Part shown: in pieces, positions 50,001 through 59,000 of the stretch | How the letters are laid out: every line of letters starts with the position of its first letter | Numbering within the stretch: position 1 is the first letter of the stretch | DNA from: Shinisaurus crocodilurus | Taxonomy: Eukaryota > Chordata > Lepidosauria > Squamata > Shinisauridae | Reading direction: 5' to 3' | DNA: 64,000 nucleotides | Assembly (NCBI GenBank): GCA_021292165.1 | Contig: CM037878.1 | Location: forward strand, 8,920,857 to 8,984,856 | Position numbers and translations under genes: made by a program | Notes under the pieces: model-generated | What the model was told of the DNA's origin: nothing | Databases searched by the model: none | The model's input: only the letters and a program-made list of their open reading frames with translations

Positions 50001-53000
50001 ATTTGCTCATAAAATTATCACGTTTGGTAAAACAAATTTTAAAGTATAGTTTATTCAGACAAGAATTACAAATTTACTGAGTTTACTTTTAAAAGTTTTT
50101 AATTTTAGTGATAATTTTATGAGCAAACCAAGTTATACGTAATACCTTTTATGTTCCTAACGCAGCCTTCCCCAACCTGGTGCCCTCTGGATGTGTTGGA
50201 CTACAACTCCTAGCATTCCTTACCATTGGCCATGCTGCCTGGGGCTGATGGGAGCTGACGTCAAAAAACATCTGGCGGGCACCAGGTTGGGGAAGGCTGT
50301 CTGAAAGCAGCGAAGTGACCTTAGATCTGTAGAGTGCTAAAAAAAGTATGTATTGCATATTTTTTCCATTTTCTCCAGCATTTCTGTTTTTTTCTGGAAG
50401 AAACTGTTTTTTCCCCCATAGCTTCAACATTTCCAGACATTTTACATCTCTAGCTCTGCTTATTTTTTTATTATAATCTCTGTGTGTTAAATTTACAAAG
50501 CCAGAGTGTGTACCTCAGCATCTCTTAATAGAAAGTATAACTAATCTGTATGAAGTATTCCTGAGTACGCAATTCTTGCTCAAAAAGATAAGAAGTGCCT
50601 TGTAGGATCAGACCAGGGCATGCCCAGTTCAGCAATCTTTGCATGAGTACCAGTAATCAACGATGGATGACAGTCCTCCAGAAATTGGCCAGTGGTCTGC
50701 CAATGAACTGCCATGCACTCAGGGTGTCATCAGGTGAAACTACATTCTTTATTTCACTGACTGGTACTGATATTTGTAGTGTCTTTGACTTGGCTCACAC
50801 GACGCGACAACCCACCATGGCCGATCACCCGTGGTGGGTTGTTGTGTTGTGCGAACCCAGCATGTTTTTTTTTAAATTCAATTTTTATTACATTTTCAAA
50901 CAAACAAACAAAATACATACAACAACAACAGCAACAACAAATAAAACTTAACAATATTAATACATAAACCCACCCCAACCCCTCCCCATGCAATCCACAT
51001 TAGATTATTATATTTCACTTCTTTATAAACTACTTTCTTTATAAACTACTTCTTTTCATGAATCCCACAATTTTTTATACCCAGCATGGTTTTTGCAGGG
51101 TGGCTTATTTTTCACGAACCAGCCACCCCGAGAACCCGTGGCTTGTTTTAGGGTTGTTCATAGCCATGGTGGCTTCTTGTGTCGTCTGAACCTGGCAGGG
51201 CAACTTCATTGTGGGTTGTCGGGAATGGCTACAGAGCCGCCCGGCAAGAACAGCAAAACCTCCTGCCGCTCCTCACAATCTTGCTAGTGCCGCTGCCACC
51301 CTCCCTCATCCCTTCTCACTGCCCTCTGCTGCATGCTCCTAAAAATGGAGAAGAAAGAGCATTCCAAATGCTTTCGTAGCCTTTTAATTATTATTATTTT
51401 TTGATCCAGTGCAAGTGTGCAGGAGTGAATTTCCACTGCTAGGAAACTTGCATAGATTTCCCCTCTGTTTTACTGCACAATTTGTGCCTCCATTTTATTG
51501 TTACGCCATGAGTCTTCCACAATTTCCCCCTCTGTTTTATTGCTTTGCCATGACATTTGCGTATGTTTAGCGATCCGGCTCGCTGCTCTGTAAGCCGTAT
51601 ATAAATCTGACAGCAACAGAGGGAAGCGTGACGCTCTCAAACCAAGTTACTTGCAATCCAAGGTATTACTGTATTTTGTTGTATTTTTCATATAAGCCGC
51701 ATTCTTAACAAATGCCTCATAAGCCTCTTTAGGAGAACATTGATAGTTGGACCTAAAAGACACTATCTATGGTTGGCTTTGCCTTTATATATTGTGCTTT
51801 CTCTCTCTCTCTCTCTCTCTCTCTTTTTCAACTACAGGCCTCAACAATGTTAAGAGCATCATTAGCCCCTGTGTAAGTAATTTTCTTTTAAATTTGTTGT
51901 TCGTTACCTTACAACAAAGAGTAGTTTGCATCAAAAGATGGGAAGTAAACTAAAATGGACTTAGACACAAACTGAGAATGGCAACACATTTCATTCAAAA
52001 GATCCTCTTGGAGGTGTGTGTATTCATGTGAGGGGCTGTAGGCAGATTTCATAGATCATAGAGTTGGAAGGAGCCTACAAGGCTATCGAGTCCAACCCCC
52101 TGCTCAATGCAGGAAACTAGAAGAGGGGTCTCCCATCCAAGTAATAACCAGGCTTGAGATACTGGTTTGTTTGTTACTTTGAAGTTTTGCATCTTTTCAG
52201 TCAAACAATTCTCAAGGTGGCCCTACAACAGGTTACAATAACACAACCCCCTCTTCCTCAAAACTCACATATGCACACACAACCTAGCAGCCTTTAGTCT
52301 TCCGGCCGATGACTGTGGTCGGATTGTGCTGCCCCTTGGTTCTATAGTCAAGTACACTAGCAGTCAGAACAGAGTGTTTTTCTGGCAGGGGGTAAGAAAG
52401 CAAGCTCCCTGTAGCCGCTCCTTCTCTAGCTGATGGATGGGGCTAGTCTGTTCTCCCGCTTGCCGTGATCATCTTCCTGCGAGGTAAGGAGTGCAGCCTC
52501 CCAGTGGGCCTCGGTCCCCTGGCTGATGGCAGAGGCCAGAATGTGCTTCCCCATACTTCTGCAGTCGAAGGACAATGTATGTTTACTGTAAGATTACAAA
52601 TGAATCACAAAACTACATTGGTGGGGAGAGGTAATAATACGGTCTTAATGCATTGCCAATTCTTGAAAAACAACATTCTGGTCTCTGGGCAGGGGCTCTG
52701 GATGAAACACATTGGGGTTGGGGTGTACAAATTTTGTTAATCTGTTCCGTCTGTGCTTCGCAGATTGTCAGGCATTTTTCGTTCCATTGTCTGCTCGTTG
52801 ACGGAATTGTTTTTTTGCTTTTTTTAGGGAAGTATGCGAATTTCATTCTTGTTTGCCAATGTTTACTTGCACTAATGCTCATTAGTGCAAGGGCACATTG
52901 GTGCTAATCTCCAGCTAATGTGCATTTGCGCAAATCCCTCCCCAACTTAAAAAGTGGTCCACAAGCCCGCAGAATCCGCGCAATTAGGAAAAAGCCGGTC

Positions 53001-56000
53001 CGCTGCAGAATCCGCAGGTCAGATTCATAGAAATCCAAACTCATTTGAATCTGTTGCAGATTTCTTCGGCATCCCTGGCCTGGGGGGCATTGTCCAGGGA
53101 ATCAATGGGCTGAGCGTGGCAGGACAGGGCTGAGTCCCGCTGTAAAGGGATGGAGCCTGCATATCACGGGCTGAGCCAGGTACTAAAAGAGTGGGTCTTG
53201 GGTTATTAGACTTGCTATGCCTAATCTTAATAGATGCACTAAGCCTGTGTGGGCTGTAGCACTTCAGAGTTCGGGTCGAGACTCACGTGACTGGAATTTT
53301 CCCCCATACAAAAAAAAATAAAATCTCCACACACAGAAAACTAGCATATCAGGGAGATGGGTTGTAGCCTTCCTTTCCCCCTAAAATACTACTACTTTTC
53401 TATTTACGGGAATTTTATGTTTGTGTATGGAGGCACATTGAGTCATGTGAGCCCCCACATGCCAGTCTGAGCTGATATTTCTTTTTTGTGGTCTCTGTGC
53501 AGTCCTACATAGGGTTTTTAACCTGCACAGAGCTCCATTCAGGAAGCTTCTATAGTTAGGGTAGAGTTTTGGTTTATCTAAGCAGCAGATCATCTCGTCA
53601 CGTCATATGGCTGACTGTAGTTCTGAATCCATGGCTGCTTCCATCACGTTGAGACGCCATGCCTGGCTACATCCAACAACATTCGACGTAGACCAAATGC
53701 ATTGGTCCTCAGCAGCCAACAGGTCATACGGTATCCCAATCTCCTTTGCTTCAAGGGTCCTATCAGGCAGCATCACAGTCTGGGAAGGAGGCCGTACCAG
53801 TGGCCAAACGGAGGTCCTCAAATAGATACAAAGGCTTTGATACCACCAAACAGCACCTTTGACTGTCATGCCATCATCATCTGGGACCCAGCTGTCCCTA
53901 TCTTTGGCTATCACGTCATGGGTTCCTCAGTGCATTGGAAGACATCACCGTGGACTAGCAGGTGCTCACCATCATCTGACTTAGTTATGTGATAGAGTTC
54001 ACTTCTCTTCCTCCAGACAGACTCATTATCACGCAATCAACACATCTCCTTTAGAGGAGAAGGTCTCCTCTGAAAGGGGGCAGTGGAGCCAGTACTCATC
54101 AGGTCCAAAATGAGAGGTTTCTACTTGAGGCACTTCACCGTACTCAAGAAAGATGGGCCCCTCCTTCCTATTATGGAACTTCAGGATTTGAACACCTTCA
54201 TCAGACCCAGGAAGTTCAGAATGGTGACCATTGCCAACATTCTCTCCTTGCTATGCTGAGGAGATTGATTAGCATCAATCAATCTAAAGGATGCCTATTT
54301 TGCCATGAGCAACTGGCTACAACATCACCATTTCCCTCATTTTACCTTTGGGGTCTGTGGCTTCCAGCTCAGGGTCCTGCTGTTCAGCCCTGAGGGTCTT
54401 TACAGAGTGCATGGCTGTCATTGCTGCCTCCCTCCCCTGGCAGGTTATCAACATCTTTCCACACATGGACTTTCTTGTAGTGGCATCCCTTCGACAGCTG
54501 CTCCTCAGTCACCTGACTGCCATGCTGAACCTCTTGGGAGACTTGGGGTATCAATGCATTAAAAAATGTGTCTGAGACGGACTCAAAGGCTCCAATTTAT
54601 TAGGGTGTCCCTCTCCTTAAAGTGGTGTCCCTGGCCTATCCCATCTTAGCCAGGACAGTAACCACCTGGCTTTCCCTCCTAACCTGTCAACGGTCAGGTT
54701 TGTCTTTCCAATCAGTTGCCTTTATCATGCAAACTACAAATAAGCAAGCATTGCCTCAGGCTACATACAGCATCCTCTTGCAGCTAAAAGAGACCAAAGT
54801 TCCAGGCAGTCTGTGGCTTAGAAGCCAAAGTGGCCTAGCATGTCATCTGAGCGCTTCCCGCAAAGTGCAGGATAGACCTCCGCTACGAAGCCGCAGCAAG
54901 AAGCCATGGCTTGTTGTAGGGTTTCCTGAACCCTATGTGGCTTGTTGTTTTCATCCAAACCCGAACAACACAACAAGCCACTGTCAAGCCAAAAAATAAG
55001 AGCGCCCCTTGTCAAGAACGGTGGAAAGGCTTGCCATTCTAGCCAAGGGGCTAGTAGGCGACCACCATTCCCAGCCAGCCCCGAGTGCCAAAGCAGCACT
55101 TGGGACAGCTTGGAATAGCTTCTCCCCCTCCCCGCAGCCACAGCAAGCCATTTAGCTCTGGCTGTGGCTTGACTTATATATATAAATTGTGAAAGCCACT
55201 GTTAAAGGCTGCTTTCCCGATCCTGTTTGGGGGCATCTTGGAGGTTGCAATTTGGCATGGACAATTGTCTGCATGGACACATGTCTGCATGGACACATTG
55301 TCCATGCCAAATTGCAACTTTGTAGCCGACTGCTAACTTCCCCCCCCCATTTTTAAAGGGGGGGAGAGTAGAAAGCACCCCTTATAGCAGAATCTTTGGG
55401 ATTTTGAGGGGGCGCTCGTGGCCCTGGGCTGCCCTCACTTTCCCAAGTGTGGATAACCCAGAGGCACAATGCCCCCCCTAAAAAAAAGCCAAGTTCCTGC
55501 AAAAAAAAGGGTATTTTGGGGGGACACCCCCTCAATCCCTCCCTTCCAAGCAGAATCCCTGGTTTTTTTGGGGGGGGTGCTAGGAAGCCCAAATTTTCTC
55601 CTCGGCTTTGCCATTTAACCCAAGTGGATAGCAAACTTCCCCCATTTAACCATTGGCATTTAACCCTCCTCAGGGAGGGGCAAAACCAGAGGGAAGCCCC
55701 AGCGCGTGTGGGGGGTGGGGGCGGGCGTGAGGCTTGTGATTTAAAAGGGCACGACTGCCTCCCTGCACAGGGTTATCCCTAAGTTTTGAAGTACTACCCT
55801 GCTGCTAGCAGTGGGCACCTAGGCAGCAAACCTCCCCCAAAGAAATGGGGATTGCGCTGCGAAAAGGGGGAAGCTGCCTCTTTCCGTGAAGCGTGTTCTC
55901 CCAAGCCTTTGCAGGGAGCCGACCTTTCAGGTGTGGGGGTCGGGTGTGGTGGGGTGCCTGCTCGATTTTGCCAGCCGACACCCACCCTACCCAGTACCTA

Positions 56001-59000
56001 ACTGTGGGTCCATGTTGCACTAAGGAGACCAGTCCCAGTAGCACTAAAGAGCCTGGTCTCTTTAGCGCAAATGACAGCATTGGGTTAAAAAGAACCCCAA
56101 ACCTCCGATACTGAGCACACCTGATCGCTCTCAATATTGGACTTTAATTTTTTTTAAAAGAAATAGTGGGCAATCACAGGCAGCACCCCACAAGGTACTG
56201 CTGGGCATCCTTGGGGTGGGGGGGCACCTCCAGGATGCCCTCAAACAGGATCAGGAACGCCGCCTTTAACGGCAGCTTTCGCAGTCTTTACAAAAATAAT
56301 AATTAAATGCTGCAGCCAGCCTAAATGGCTTGCCAGTGGCTCAGGGGACATCTCGGTGCTCCCACAGTGTCTCCTGGAATACTGTAGGAGGACCGAGGGG
56401 GGAAGGAAGGGGAAATGGGGGGGGGAGAGGAGGCAGGAGCAGGAACCCAACCCCACTGTGCCTGATTGTCTGTTGGGCACAGGGGAATTTCAACCACAGT
56501 GCGTGGTTAAAATTCCCAAGGGGTTTAAAGTGTCCTCTGAACCCACCCAGTGAGCAGGTTCACATGTCATGCTAACCCACCCTGGCAATGAGCTATGGTA
56601 GATTGTTTGTTTCGAGAACAACTCACAGTGTGCCCAACAGACGCTCTCCCCTTCCTTTTCCCTCGGTATCCCAGGGGACACCATAGCTGAAGCTGCCTTG
56701 TCTCCTCTCCCCACCGTGATCGTAAGCCTTTTGGGGTTTGCTGTGGCTTCCCCCCCCTTTTCCCTTCCCCCCTCTTTTTAGAGGTTGCCTTTCGCGATCT
56801 CTGATGTGACAGCCAGTGACAGCCCCTCCGAAGTGCCAAGTAGCTTACGCTGGCTCAGCTTGTCTGAGTGTAGAAAGCTAAGCAGGGTCAGGCCTGGTGA
56901 TTACCTGGATGGGAGACCCCTCCTCTAGTTTCCTGTATTAAGCAGGGGGTTGGACTCGATGGCCTTGTAGGCCCCTTCCAACTCTATAATCTATTAATCT
57001 ATAAGATGGCTGTTACTGGTTTATCATCCCTTAAAAAAAAAATTGCCCCCCAAATGAGTGCACATTTTTTGGTAACTTAAAAAAAATATATTAGTTGGAC
57101 TTCCACAACCGAGGAGGTGCACAGTTCCACAAGTCTGAAAATGGGAAGCATCAGCCAGGCAATGTTCGGGGGGGGGAGGTCAAAGTGCAGCAGGTACCTA
57201 CCCTGGACAATGCCCCTGAAAAGAGACTCCAAATATGTTTATTTTTACTTTGCTTTCCCCTGACAGCTGTCAAAAGGCATGCTGTCAAGGGAAAGCAAAG
57301 CTGCAAGTGATCTTTGCTTGCAAAAGGGGATAGGTGCCTCCCCCCCCCTTTGCAATGAGATCTTCGGGGTTTTGAGTTCCCCCCCCATAGGTCCTAGTAC
57401 CCCTGACTTTTCCATCTATTCCTGAGACTCAAGGTGCTCAGGAAGGTGGAAAAGTGCAGCCCATCCCCTTTTTGCTAATACTTGCATTTGACAGCTGTCA
57501 AAAGAAGGGCTTTTTAAAACAACAACAACAACAGGGATTTAGGCAGGGCAAAACAGGGTAGTTTGGACAGGGAAGTATCTTTGGCAACTGTCAGGGAAAA
57601 GCAAAGTAAAGATAAACCTATTTGGAGCCTCTCTGTGTACCTGCTGAACTTTCACAGCAGGTACACCCCAGGATGTCACCCAGCTGAGGCTTCCCATTTT
57701 CAGACCTGTGGAACTGCAGACCTCTGCAGTTGTGCAAGTCCGACTTAATAAAAAAAAACTTATCAAAAAGTTATCAAAATTGCACATTTGGGGTGCAATT
57801 TGTTTTTTTAAAAAGGTATGCCGAACCATTGACTGCTTGGGCACTTCGGACTGGTTGTCACTGGCTGGCAGCATGGGTGAGATTGCCAAGAGTGGCAAGC
57901 GGTTTCTTTGCCGCTCTTGCCAAATGGCTCACTCGCCACATCCCTTTACCCATGGTGGGCTCAGTTGCCTGGGTTTGGATGACACGAAAACCCATCACAG
58001 GTTTAAAAAAAACCCTAGAACAACCCATGGGTTCTCAGGGTGGCTTGTTTGGAAAATAACAACAAGCCACCCTGCAGGAAGCGGTCTCAGTTTGGGCAAC
58101 ACAACAATCCACTGTGGCTAGCTACCCACAATGGGTTGTCATGTCATGCAAACCAGGTCAGTACCTCCTCGTAAGCTTCAGTTAGTTCCCTGCATTAGAG
58201 TACTGTGAAAGAGAGTTGTCACGAAACTGACACTGTCTACTATGGCCCGCCCTTCTCAAGCATGAGCGGGCTACCAAGTCCCTCCCTCAAGGTGGGACGA
58301 GGGTCACCTCCCTGGCTGCAGGTCTCTTTGAGCACCGTTGCCCCTCCCTTTTCCTCTGTTGCCTAAATCTTGTATTCCCACCTCTTCTGCCTCCTCTTAG
58401 TTAGGAACATGCATTCCCACAGGTTCAGAGGGCGCAGCTCGGATATTCTCCGAAAGACTAGATGACAGCTGGGTTCTTCTTGGACCGTGTCTGCAGAGGT
58501 GTTGGGCCCAATCCCTACATCCATGCCCTTGGAGCCCTCTCGCTGTACCTTACACATTCGCCAGTCTCTACCATTCTACCTGGACAGGACTAGGGACTTA
58601 AGAGAGAGCCCACAAGACTTTTCCTCTGCTATAAGGGCCCCAAGAAGAGTTGGGAAGTCTCCACTCAGTGCTTCTCATGCTGGGCCTCCTCAACTGTCAG
58701 CATATTCTACCAGCTGACAAAGCTCCCAGTTCCAGAGATGCAGTGAGCCCGCATCACCAGAGCCATTGCAGCATTTTCAGCCTTCCTTCGGGGAGTGGTG
58801 ATAGCCACACTCTGCTGAAAAGGTACGCAGTCTCTGCCATCAGTGTTTGCCCACTACTATCAGCTAGACTTCTGGGCCGGGACCAGTACTTCGTGAGGGC
58901 CATGCTCAGTTCTTTGGCTTCGTAGCAACTGTGCCTCCTATGATAAGTAAGCTTGTTATTCTACCCTTATGTGGGACTATAGAGAGAGGCCACAGAGAAA

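Noticed and set aside
49306..50001. 231-codon + strand open frame
   Set aside because: It runs from unique intron sequence into a GC-rich mobile segment with long C runs; no domain, and no start or splice context.
56858..56925. 5S rRNA gene candidate
   Set aside because: Only the internal part resembles 5S rRNA, the ends are missing and it runs into a CR1 tail. It is a SINE.
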